From JAWKWA01 sp041397765 (GTDB taxonomy: Bacteria; Pseudomonadota; Alphaproteobacteria; Rhizobiales; Hyphomicrobiaceae), in the NCBI GenBank assembly GCA_041397765.1, contig JAWKWA010000007.1, positions 124,001-188,000 of the forward strand: DNA of 64,000 bases. Reading direction: 5' to 3'. Of the stretch, positions 55,302 through 63,292 are shown piece by piece. The position numbers and the translations under genes are program-made. Each line of letters opens with the position of its first letter. Positions within the stretch are counted from its first letter, which is position 1. The notes under the pieces were generated by a model. It was not told the origin of the DNA. It was given only the letters and a program-made list of their open reading frames with translations, and did no database searches.

Positions 55302-56189
55302 TCAGGAGCTCTTGGGGTCGGCATTGCCGAGGCGGGCAACGAGGCTCGACGTATCCCAGCGGCGCCCGCCCATGCGCTGCACTTCGGAATAGAACTGGTC
55401 GACGAGGGCGGTGACTGGCAGGCTCGAACCGTTGCGGCGGGCCTCGTCGAGGCAGATGGCGAGATCCTTCCTCATCCAATCGATGGCGAAGCCGAAGTCG
55501 AACTTGCCATCCGCCATGGTCTTCCAGCGGTTCTCCATCTGCCAGGAGCCGGCCGCGCCCCTGGAGATCGTCTCCATGACGGCGGGAATGTCGAGGCCCG
55601 CCTTCAGGGCGAAATGGATGCCCTCCGACAGACCCTCGACGAGGCCGGCGATGCAGATCTGGTTGACCATCTTGGCGAGCTGGCCCGAGCCCGCGGGGCC
55701 GATCAGGCGGACCATGCGCGCAAAGTGATCGACGACCGGCTTGGCCCTGTCGAACACGGCCGCATCGCCGCCGACCATGACCGTCAGCACACCGTTCTCG
55801 GCGCCGGCTTGGCCGCCCGAGACGGGCGCGTCGAGCACGCCGATGCCCCGCTCGCGGCCGGCGGCGTCGATCTCGCGGGCGAGCGTGGCGGAGGCGGTGG
55901 TGTTGTCGATCAGCACCGCCCCGGCTTTCATGCCGGCGAAAACGCCGTCCGGCCCGGTCGTCACCTCGCGCACGTCGTCGTCATTGCCGACGCAGGTGAA
56001 GACGAAGTCGGCGCCCTCGGCGGCCTTGGCCGGGGTCGGTGCCGCGCGGCCGCCGAACTTTGCGGTCCAGGCCTCGGCCTTGGCAGCAGTGCGATTGTAG
56101 ACGGTGACGTCGTGGCCGCCTTTGGTCCGGATGTGGCCGGCCATGGGAAAGCCCATGACACCGAGGCCGATGAAGGCGACTTTCGCCAT
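55302..56189 (-). CDS. NAD(P)-dependent beta-hydroxyacid dehydrogenase (3-hydroxyisobutyrate dehydrogenase family)
   Basis: The 295-residue enzyme has the Rossmann motif VAFIGLGVMGFPMAGHI, the substrate loop LDAPVSGGQAGAENGVLTVMVGG (D-A-P-V-S-G-G), and the catalytic lysine in GQLAKMVNQICIAGLVEGLSEG. FAIDWMRKDLAICLDEAR follows near the C-terminus. Family members oxidise 3-hydroxyisobutyrate, tartronate semialdehyde or related acids; the subgroup cannot be fixed here. GGGGAG precedes the ATG at 56189. It leads a coupled three-gene run with the thioesterase and MAPEG genes. Confidence 0.9.
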   Translation of the reverse strand: MAKVAFIGLGVMGFPMAGHIRTKGGHDVTVYNRTAAKAEAWTAKFGGRAAPTPAKAAEGADFVFTCVGNDDDVREVTTGPDGVFAGMKAGAVLIDNTTASATLAREIDAAGRERGIGVLDAPVSGGQAGAENGVLTVMVGGDAAVFDRAKPVVDHFARMVRLIGPAGSGQLAKMVNQICIAGLVEGLSEGIHFALKAGLDIPAVMETISRGAAGSWQMENRWKTMADGKFDFGFAIDWMRKDLAICLDEARRNGSSLPVTALVDQFYSEVQRMGGRRWDTSSLVARLGNADPKSS

Positions 56190-56264
56190 CTTGTCATGCT
56201 CCCCGATCGCTGCGCGGGACGAGCGGTCGCCCGTCTCCCGACCCATTGCTGTCGTCGAGGCTCC

Positions 56265-56311
56265 TTCTAGAGCATGTTCGACGGGTTCGGAACCGGATCG
56301 ATCGGGGCGAG
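56265..56311. repeat. Dispersed intergenic repeat, copy A
   Basis: TCTAGAGCATGTTCGACGGG and the following bases through GGATCGATCGGGGCGAG match a second copy at 62998-63044 at roughly two thirds of positions. Both sit between genes. The sequence type resembles the degenerate AGAGCA...GATCGATC intergenic elements frequent in Rhizobiales chromosomes. Confidence 0.5.
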
Positions 56312-56340
56312 CCTGCACAGGGCTGGTTGTCACGCGAAGC

Positions 56341-56457
56341 TGAGTCACGCCCTCGATGCCGCTGTCGCTCGCATCTCGAGCGATCAGGCTCTTTGTGTGC
56401 GAGTCTGATTCACGCCCTCGATGCTCGCCGTCGCTCGCATGTCGAGCGATCAGGCTC
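56341..56457. repeat. Pair of 51-52 bp direct repeats, each with a hairpin
   Basis: Units at 56341-56391 and 56406-56457 share a common core from TCACGCCCTCGATGC to GAGCGATCAGGCTC with few differences. Each contains a perfect 7-bp hairpin, TCGCTCG-N5-CGAGCGA (56365-56383 and 56431-56449). The pair lies just beyond the stop of the 2OG oxygenase gene and looks REP-like. Confidence 0.75.
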
Positions 56458-56462
56458 GGGTG

Positions 56463-57122
56463 TCAGGCGAGCGGGCGGTCGGGGAAGGCGAGCTGCTCGC
56501 GGGCGCGCCACTCGTTGGTCACGTAGTTGATGATGACCGACTTGCGAATGCCCTGGATCGGCCGCGGCTCGAAGCCGTGATAGGTGTTGCCCGAGGGCAC
56601 GAAGACGAGCGCCCCGTTGGGCTTGAACGGCGAGCGGCCGACATGGCGTTTGTCGGCGTCGTAGATGTCGGTGCCGAGATCGGCATGGCTCGGATCGGTC
56701 GAGAGATAGAGCAGGAGCGTGAACATCTTGACGCCGAGATCGGTATGGGGCTCCAGCCAGAAGCCGTCGGTATCCTGGGCGTATTCGATGCGCAGATAGG
56801 AGCCGGCGAGCCCGGTGCCGAAGGTGCGCGAGACGGCCTCGGTGACGCTTGGGGCCTGGAAGGCCTCGGCCACCGCCTTCACGACCGGGAAGCGGGCCTG
56901 GTTCTCGGCATCGAAATATCGGCGCGTCGCATTGTGCAGCTCGCGCTTGCCGGAGACGCCGCCGAGGCTCGGGGCCTCGAAAGGCAGCGCGTTCAACTCG
57001 TCGATCGATATGGCCGGCAGGCAGTCCTCGAGATTCCAGTGCCGGTAGGGCGTCTCGAAGCGCTGCGCCTTCTCCATGGCACGGGTGAAGGCGGACACCA
57101 CCTGCTCGGTCGATGCGGTCAT
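56463..57122 (-). CDS. 2-oxoglutarate-Fe(II) dioxygenase family protein
   Basis: The 219-residue protein has a full facial triad: H-x-D in GFWLEPHTDLGVKMFTLLLYLS and the distal His in GNTYHGFEPRPIQGIRKSVIINYV, whose Arg would bind 2-oxoglutarate. FSYLRIEY-like GSYLRIEYAQDTD precedes the core. It is distinct from the other 2OG protein at 27.2 kb. The start at 57122 gives MTASTEQVVSAFTRAMEKAQRF. Substrate unknown; hydroxylation of a sugar, lipid or small metabolite is possible. It ends six bases from the repeat pair. Confidence 0.8.
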   Translation of the reverse strand: MTASTEQVVSAFTRAMEKAQRFETPYRHWNLEDCLPAISIDELNALPFEAPSLGGVSGKRELHNATRRYFDAENQARFPVVKAVAEAFQAPSVTEAVSRTFGTGLAGSYLRIEYAQDTDGFWLEPHTDLGVKMFTLLLYLSTDPSHADLGTDIYDADKRHVGRSPFKPNGALVFVPSGNTYHGFEPRPIQGIRKSVIINYVTNEWRAREQLAFPDRPLA

Positions 57123-57432
57123 CGGTCGTTCTCCGGTGCGGGCGCCGGCGGCGCGGATGGGGCGGCGGGCGACGGGGCGATCTCCGTCGGGACCTCGGGT
57201 CGGGCCCTCTTAACACCGCACTTCGGCGCCGGCGAACCGAATTCGGCCGGCGCCACTGGCTGCTGGGGCGCTCCCGAATCAGGAGCGCCCGGCCGCCCCG
57301 ATTAGCAGCCGGGCACCTTCTCGACCAATGCGGCCCCTTGTCCCCATGCGTGGGTGTCGGCGGCCGAGGTCACGCGACCGCCGCAAGCGGCGGCGGCCCC
57401 ATCCAGGTGTGCGAGGTGACCCGGCGGCGGGT
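57123..57432. other. Intergenic region without recognisable gene
   Basis: These 310 bases lie between the small ORF and the 2OG oxygenase gene, both read on the minus strand. I see no coding sequence or repeat; it should hold the oxygenase promoter. Confidence 0.4.
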
Positions 57433-57687
57433 TCAGCCGACTGCGACCGAGGCTTCCTCCTCCTCGAGGATCTCGTCGCGGTTCGCAGGCGGCGCGGCGC
57501 CGAAGGGCAAAGTCCCCTCCGCGGCCGGCGAGGCGGGGCCGATCCGCAGCTCGTTGCCCTCGACCTGGGACTCGACCCTCAGGCAGGTCGCCAGCAGCTC
57601 GAGCAACGATGCGTGCATCTCCCGCTCGGCGACCAGCTCGGGCGGGTTGGCGGCGAGAAACCGCAGAATCTCGCTGTAGTCTGGCAT
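57433..57687 (-). CDS. Small hypothetical protein
   Basis: The 84-residue product is not recognised. It starts MPDYSEILRFLAANPPELVAEREMHASLLELLATCLRVE, which looks like a genuine amphipathic helical region. A Pro/Ala-rich stretch and a Glu-rich tail (DEILEEEEASVAVG) follow. Composition is more protein-like than the surrounding shadow frames. The alternative is a chance frame in GC-rich DNA. Confidence 0.45.
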   Translation of the reverse strand: MPDYSEILRFLAANPPELVAEREMHASLLELLATCLRVESQVEGNELRIGPASPAAEGTLPFGAAPPANRDEILEEEEASVAVG

Positions 57688-57894
57688 GCGTCAGGCATCC
57701 TTCCCCCAGTCGAGCAGCCGTGCCCGTCCTCGCCCGGGTGTTTGGCAAAACTGTGTCCGACGACAGAACGTGCGGGGGGGCGACCAATTCCCCGCTTGCG
57801 GGCAATTCGGCGAGAGGGCATGGGGGCGTGCCGCCGGCAGAGAGGCGGCAGCATGCTCCCTCTCCTGCGGCATGCCGCTCCGGTCCGCGATGGA

Positions 57895-58842
57895 ATGCAC
57901 GACATGGCCGCCTCCGAACTCGATCTCTTCCGCGACATCCTGATGACCGTGACGCTGCCGATCGTGGCGCTGGTCGCGCTCGGAGGCGTGCTGCAGCGCA
58001 AGCTGAAGCTCGACATCGCCTCGCTCAACCGCCTCCAGGTCTATGTCGTCCTGCCGGCCTTCCTCGTCCAATATCTCTCGACCGGCAGCCAGCCGCTCTC
58101 GGCGGTGTGGCCGATCGCCTGGCTCGGAGCCTTGAGCCTCGTCGTGCTGCTGGCGATCGGCTGGCTTGCGACCATCGTCGCCGGCGTCGGGCGGGACAAC
58201 GGGCCGATGGTCGGGCTCGCCACCTCCTATTCCAATTCCGGCTTCTTCGGCATTCCGGTCGCCGCGCTCGCCTTCGGTGCCGACTATGTCGTGCACCAGT
58301 CGGTGATCGTCAGCCTGCACTCGATCCTTGTCGTGACGGCCGGCGTCTGGTTGCTGTCCGGCGAGAAGCGCGGGCTCATCGGCCGCCTCGCCAGCACCTT
58401 CGAGACGCCGATGATCCCGGCGATCATCCTCGGCCTTGCGCTGAAGGGGTTCGATGTCGAGGTGCCGTCGGTGGCGGCGACGCCCTTGAAGATGATCGGC
58501 TCGATCTTCACGCCGCTGGCGCTCTTCACCATGGGGGCGCAAATCGCCGATACGCGGGTGACGGAGGTGGGCCGGGGCGCGCTCGGTCTGATCGTCGTCC
58601 TGAAGCTGCTGGTTGCGCCGCTCGTCACGCTGTGGATGGCGCGGGCGGCGGGGCTGCCGGAAGACATTGCCGCGGTGCTGACGGTCGCGGCCGCGGCTCC
58701 GGTCGGCATGGTGCTGACGATCTTCGCGGTGCAGTTCCGCAACAAGGGCGAGCTCGCCACCATGGCGGTGCTGGTCACCACGGTGCTGTCGCCGTTGACC
58801 GTCACGCTCTGGGTGCTGGCGTGGCGGCTCAACCTGTTGTGA
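57895..58842 (+). CDS. AEC family transporter (auxin efflux carrier-like)
   Basis: The 315-residue protein has about ten hydrophobic helices arranged as two five-helix halves. Family features are IVALVALGGVLQRKLKLDIASLNRLQVYVVLPAFLVQYLS and GLATSYSNSGFFGIPVAALAFG (the conserved N-x-G-F-x-G motif). LKMIGSIFTPLALFTMGAQIA and AAAPVGMVLTIFAVQF follow. Bacterial members export or import small carboxylates such as malate. Starts at 57895 and 57904 are both possible. A GC hairpin follows the stop at 58887-58914. Confidence 0.9.
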   Translation: MHDMAASELDLFRDILMTVTLPIVALVALGGVLQRKLKLDIASLNRLQVYVVLPAFLVQYLSTGSQPLSAVWPIAWLGALSLVVLLAIGWLATIVAGVGRDNGPMVGLATSYSNSGFFGIPVAALAFGADYVVHQSVIVSLHSILVVTAGVWLLSGEKRGLIGRLASTFETPMIPAIILGLALKGFDVEVPSVAATPLKMIGSIFTPLALFTMGAQIADTRVTEVGRGALGLIVVLKLLVAPLVTLWMARAAGLPEDIAAVLTVAAAAPVGMVLTIFAVQFRNKGELATMAVLVTTVLSPLTVTLWVLAWRLNLL

Positions 58843-58886
58843 GGCGAGGCACGCGCGTTCGCGAACGCCGGGGGGCGCAACGCCAA

Positions 58887-58914
58887 ACCCCCGCCCAGTT
58901 TCCTGGACGGGGGT
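58887..58914. terminator. GC-rich hairpin between convergent genes
   Basis: ACCCCCGCCCAG and CTGGACGGGGGT form a 12-bp stem with one mismatch and a 4-base loop. It is 45 bases after the AEC stop and serves convergent genes. T tracts are absent, so efficiency is uncertain. Confidence 0.6.
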
Positions 58915-59013
58915 GTGACGGGAGAGTGGAGGAGGAGAGTTCCGCTGTCGTCGCCGGGCGCCTGTGCGCCCGCCGGTTCGCGGGACCGTCGTGGGCCGGT
59001 CCCGCCGTCGTCG

Positions 59014-59172
59014 TCAAAACGGACTGAACATCACTGTCGTGCCGTGGGCATGGGCCGAGCTCATCAGCGCGACGACCAGGAGCGCTCCCGCCGTCACCAG
59101 GCTGGCGAACACCGCCACCCGGACGAGGCGAAGAAAGCGTCGGTCGACCGTCTTGAGAGAATTGAGGTCCAT
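59014..59172 (-). CDS. Small single-pass membrane protein
   Basis: The 52-residue product MDLNSLKTVDRR... has a basic N-terminus, one hydrophobic helix (LVRVAVFASLVTAGALLVVALM) and a short end SSAHAHGTTVMFSPF. It is not recognised. A longer version from 59244 would add 24 residues. The strong charge asymmetry around the helix supports a real membrane protein, but short size keeps confidence moderate. Confidence 0.5.
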   Translation of the reverse strand: MDLNSLKTVDRRFLRLVRVAVFASLVTAGALLVVALMSSAHAHGTTVMFSPF

Positions 59173-59335
59173 CGGAGCCTTTGCTTTCGGGCCGTAAAGA
59201 ATGTCAGTTAGCGATCTTATAACAGAAGCGACCCACCGGGTCATCCGGAAGGGATGGGTAAGCTTAACCAGGGGTTAAGCCGCGTCCCGCCGGTGATCGC
59301 GGCCGGTCGAGGCGGCCGGTCGAGGGGGGAGCCGC

Positions 59336-59848
59336 CTACTCGTCGAGCCAGTCGGCGCAGCGCGGCGGCTCGGCGGTGCCCCAGGGCATGATCGGCACGG
59401 TCGAGGTCGAGTTCTTCGGGCTGCCCTCGATCAGCTTGTCGGTATAGACGAGATAGACCAGCACGTTGCGCTTCTTGTCGCAGCCGCGGACGATCTGCAT
59501 CTTCTTGAAGAAGAAGGACCGGCGCTGGACGAAAACGTCCGAGCCCTGCTCGAAGCGCTTCTTGAAGACGATCGGGCCGACCTGGCGGCAGGCGAGCGAG
59601 GCATCCGACAGTTCCTCGGCAAGACCGAGCCAGCCGGTCCAGCCGCCCTTCTCGGGGACGGTGAAATGGCAGGCGACACCCTCCACGTCGGGGTCGTCGA
59701 TGCCATAGGTCGCGAGCTTGTGGTCGGGCGAGAGGAATTTCCAGACGGTCGTCTTCTTGAAGATGAGGTCGGGGTCGTCGTCGGCGCGGGCAGGGAGTGC
59801 GGCGGCGATCGACACCAGCGCCAGGAACGCCAGCAGGAAACGGTTCAT
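59336..59848 (-). CDS. CreA family protein
   Basis: CreA proteins are periplasmic and of unknown function, named after E. coli CreA. The 170-residue protein has a signal peptide (FLLAFLALVSIAAALPARA) and the mature conserved stretch FKKTTVWKFLSPDHKLATYGIDDPDVEGVACHFT. Two more cysteines (SLACRQVGPI, RGCDKKRNVLVYLVYTDKLIEGSPKNSTSTVPIM) follow. The four cysteines are likely paired as disulfides in the periplasm. The ATG at 59848 is preferred over one four codons upstream. Confidence 0.93.
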   Translation of the reverse strand: MNRFLLAFLALVSIAAALPARADDDPDLIFKKTTVWKFLSPDHKLATYGIDDPDVEGVACHFTVPEKGGWTGWLGLAEELSDASLACRQVGPIVFKKRFEQGSDVFVQRRSFFFKKMQIVRGCDKKRNVLVYLVYTDKLIEGSPKNSTSTVPIMPWGTAEPPRCADWLDE

Positions 59849-60235
59849 TCTCGTCCTCACGGTCGGGCGCCCGAAGTCTCGTGGGGCCGGTCGTCATATG
59901 GTGATTGTGCGGTGCGGGAGAAGGGGTGGCGGGCTGGACGCCGAACACCAGCCGTTTCCCCGGAAGCCGCGGAGCGGCATGTCGCGGAGAGCCTAGGGGG
60001 TATACGGCGAGAGGGTGCGAACCGGTCCGTCCGCTACCCTGGGTCCCGGCTCTGCGCCTGCTGTCGCAGGCTCCGGCCAGGAAAACGCACTGCAAGGCCT
60101 TGGCTCCGTCTTCGGCTCCTTCTTCGGCTTCGGCCGGGATGTCGGACAGGACGTTTGGTGCCAGGGCAAGTAGAGCCAGTCGTGCTGCAGCACGGCCTTC
60201 GATCCGTCGGAGCGGCTCGCCGAAATCCAGCCCTC
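59849..60235. other. Intergenic region without a confident gene
   Basis: These 387 bases lie between the CreA start and the stop of the threonine ammonia-lyase gene. A 52-codon GTG frame (60015-60173, plus strand, ending VWCQGK) is the only protein-like string, and it lacks support. No terminator or operator is evident. Confidence 0.4.
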
Positions 60236-61241
60236 TCACGCCCCAGCGGCCGCGCCGGCGAGATAGCGGGCGAAGGTCGTCTCGTCGATATTGGCGCCGC
60301 AGACGAGGAGGACGACGTGGCGGCCCGCCAGTTCCTCGCGCAAGGGACCGATGAGGGCCGCGAGGCCGGCAGCGGGCGCGGGCTCGGCGGCGACCTTCAG
60401 GTCGCGGAACATGGAGCCGATGCAGTCCTTGATGGCGTCGTCACCGACCGCGACCATGCGCGCCACGTGATCGCGCACGAGGGCGAAGGAAAATGGCAGG
60501 TGCAAGGGCGCGCCGAGGCTGTCGGCGATGGTGCGGACCTCGACCTTCTCGAGCGGGCGGCCAAGGGCGAGATCTGCGCCATGCCGTCGGCGCCCGTCGG
60601 CTCGACGCCGTAGACCTTCACATGCGGAGCGGTCTGGGCGATCGCCGAGGCGATGCCGGCGAGGAGCCCGCCGCCGCCGACCGGGACGATCACCGCCTCG
60701 GCGTCCGGCACCTGGCTGAGGATCTCGAGCCCGATCGTGCCGGTGCCCGCCGCCGTGAACGGCCCCTCGAAGGGATGGACGAAGGCGCGGCCCTCGTTCC
60801 GGCGGATCGCCTCGACCTTGCCGAAGGCGTCGGCGATGTCGTCGCCCAGCACGATCTCGGCACCGAGGGCGCGGCAGCGGGCGACACGGAACGGATTGGC
60901 GGTGCGCGGCATCACCACCTTGGCGGTGGTGCCGAAGACCTTGGCCGCATAGGCGACGGCGATGGCATGGTTGCCGGCCGAGATGCCGGTGAGGCCGCGG
61001 CGGCGCTCGTCCTCGGTGAGGTTGAGCGTGACGTTGACGGCGCCGCGGGCCTTGAAGCTGCCGGTCGCCTGGAGAAGCTCGAGCTTGGCGGTGACGCGGG
61101 TGCCCTCGGGCAGGAGGCCGGCGAGCTCTGGCCCCGGCCAGCGGGCGACCGGGGTCTCGTTTACGAAGGGGCGGATGGCGTCCGCCGCCTCCTCTATGAG
61201 GGCGAGAGGAAGCGCGCTCGCGACGGGGCGAGGCGGCTCAT
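60236..61241 (-). CDS. Threonine ammonia-lyase-like PLP enzyme, frameshifted
   Basis: This fold-type II PLP enzyme resembles threonine dehydratase, converting threonine (or serine) to a 2-oxo acid. It has LLQATGSFKARGAVN (PLP lysine), GISAGNHAIAVAYAA, PRTANPFRVARCRALGAEIV, VGGGGLLAGIASAIAQ for the phosphate pocket, and a C-terminal part ending DETTFARYLAGAAAGA. The two parts are in different frames: after EPTGADGM the sequence LALGRPLEKVEVRTIADSLGAPLHLPFSFALVRDHV continues in another frame, with one indel near 60580. The probable start is the ATG overlapping the ThDP-enzyme stop at 61241, which needs a second indel; the frame is also open to 61281. No ACT domain is present. Confidence 0.75.
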
Positions 61242-62913
61242 CGGCCGGCCTCCTTGAGCGCGGCGGCGCGGATCTTCGCAAGCGTCGTCTTCGGCGTGAT
61301 CGCCTCGGGGTCGATGCGGATTTCGATCAGCGCCGGTCGGCCGGCGGCGAGCAAGCGCTCGAGCGCGCCGCGGAATTCGGCGGTCGCCTCGACCGTCTCG
61401 CCGTGGCAGCCATGGCTCACGGCGAGGGCGGCGAAGTCCGGGTTCTTCAGGGCGGTGCCGGAGACGCGGCCGGGGAAATGCTTCTCCTGGTGCATGCGGA
61501 TGGTGCCGTACATGCCGTTGTTGACGAGGATGACGACGATGTTGGCGTCGTACTGGCTGGCGGTGGCGAGCTCCTGGCCGTTCATCATGAAGCAGCCGTC
61601 GCCGGCGAAGGCGACGACGGTGCGTCCGGGCGCGGCGATCTTGGCGGCGACGGCGGCGGGGACGCCAAAGCCCATGGCGCCGCAGGTCGGGGCGAGCTGC
61701 GAGCGCCAGGCCGAAAGCGGTGATAGCGGTGCAGCCAGCTCGAATAGTTGCCGGCGCCGTTGCAGAACACCGTGTCGGGCGGCAGCATCTCGCCGATCAT
61801 GCCGCCATCACCTCCTCCATGCGGACGGGGCCGGGCGAGGGCTCGGGCTTGAGGAAGGCCTCGTAGTCGGCGTGAACGGCCTTGCGCCAGGCGGCGCGGG
61901 CGGGGCTCGAGCCGATCGCGTCCGCGCATGGCGGCGAGCGCCTCGGCGAAGGCGCCGGTCGACTGCGCAGATCGGCAGGCTCGCGCGGTAGACGCGGCCG
62001 AGCTCGTCGCCGTCGGGGTGGACATGGACGAGGGTCTGGCGCGGCACCGGCGGCGCGACGAGCGAATAGTCCGACGTCGTCATCTCGCCGAGCCGGGCGC
62101 CGATGGCGATGACGAGATCGGCGTCCTTGACGCGGCGGGCGAGCGCGGGATCGACGCTGATGCCGATATGGCCGGCATATGCAGGATGGCGGTTGTCGAA
62201 ATAGTCCTGACAGCGGAAGGCGACGCCGACCGGCAGGTCGAGGCTCGTGGCGGCGGCCTCGAGCGCGGCCTTGGCTTCCGCGCTCCAGCCGGGGCCGCCG
62301 AGGATGACGAGCGGGCGCTCGGCGCGGGCGATGAGCTCGCCGAGGCGGGCCATGTCGGCGCCCGAAGGGGCAACGACGGCGATAGCGGATTTGGGCACGA
62401 CGGGCACGTCGGAGAGGCCGGCGAGCACGTCCTCGGGAAGGCCGAGGACGACGGGGCCCGGCCGGCCGGAGCGGGCGCGGTGGAAGGCGCGGCTCACATA
62501 TTCCGGCAGCCGGGCGGTATCGGCGACGACCTCGGCGGCCTTGCCGAGCAGAGCCGAAGACGGCTCTGAGGTCGAACTCCTGGAAGGCCTCGCGATCCTC
62601 GACGTCGCGGCCGGGCAGGCCGACGAACATGACGAGGGGCACCGAATCCTGCTGGGCGATGTGGATGCCGATAGAGGCGTTGGTGGCGCCGGGGCCGCGG
62701 GTGACGAAGCACGACGCCGGTGCCGCCGGTCATGCGGGCGTGGGCGTCGGCCATCATCGCCGCGCCGCCCTCCTGGCGGCAGACGATGTTGCGGATGCCC
62801 GATTGATAGAGCCCGTCGAGCACGGCGAGATAGCTCTCGCCCGGCACCGAATAGACCGTGTCGACGCCCTGGGCCTCGAGGGCCTCGACCAGGATGCGGC
62901 CGCCGTGACGCAT
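61238..62913 (-). pseudogene. Acetolactate-synthase-like ThDP-dependent enzyme, multiply frameshifted
   Basis: The N-terminal PYR domain is clean (ILVEALEAQGVDTVYSVPGESYLAVLDGL; catalytic Glu in CRQEGGAAMMADAHARMTGG). The middle domain reads in another frame (GPVVLGLPEDVLAGLSDVPVV; DADLVIAIGARLGEMTTSDYSLV). The C-terminal ThDP domain reads in a third (VAFAGDGCFMMNGQELATASQYDANIVVILVNNGMYGTIRMH). The GDG...NN diphosphate motif is intact. At least five indels separate the parts. Overall span (about 558 residues) is normal. It overlaps the threonine ammonia-lyase gene, and both may form one pathway. True acetolactate synthase would need a small subunit, none of which is visible. Confidence 0.8.
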
Positions 62914-63292
62914 GGTGGGTGTGCCTTTCGATCAGATGGCCGGGCCGAGGCGCCTGCGCCCCGGCTCGCGGCCGGGTCCGGTGTGCTCAGCCAAGCGTCT
63001 TAGAGCAAGTGCGACCGAGTTGGAATTCGATCGATCGTGTCGCCATGGGCCGCTCGTCCTCCGGCGCCGCCGTGTCGCGGCGGCGGTGCGAAAAAGGGCA
63101 AGGCTTGGTGGATAGGCGAATTGACAACATTCCCGACTGACTGAACATAGGCCATGGCGTCGAGCCGCTCGCCGTCGGTAGGGCAGTCCGATCGACAGTC
63201 GCAGGCAATGCGTGTCGCGCAGGCGATACTGGCAAAAGTGGCAACGAACGAGATCCGGCGGGCAGATACGGCCGGACCAACGGAGGAAACGC
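62914..63292. other. Divergent intergenic region
   Basis: These 379 bases lie between the divergent ThDP-enzyme and dctP genes. They hold repeat copy B at 62998-63044 and must contain both promoters. No gene is apparent. Confidence 0.45.
62998..63044. repeat. Dispersed intergenic repeat, copy B
   Basis: TCTTAGAGCAAGTGCGACCG through GATCGATCGTGTCGCC aligns with copy A at 56265-56311: AGAGCA, G-T-x-CGAC, GGAA and GATCGATCG are shared in order and spacing. Confidence 0.5.

Noticed and set aside
60015..60173. 52-codon GTG-started plus-strand frame ending FGRDVGQDVWCQGK
   Set aside because: The peptide looks protein-like but has no clear ribosome site or known relatives; too weak to call.
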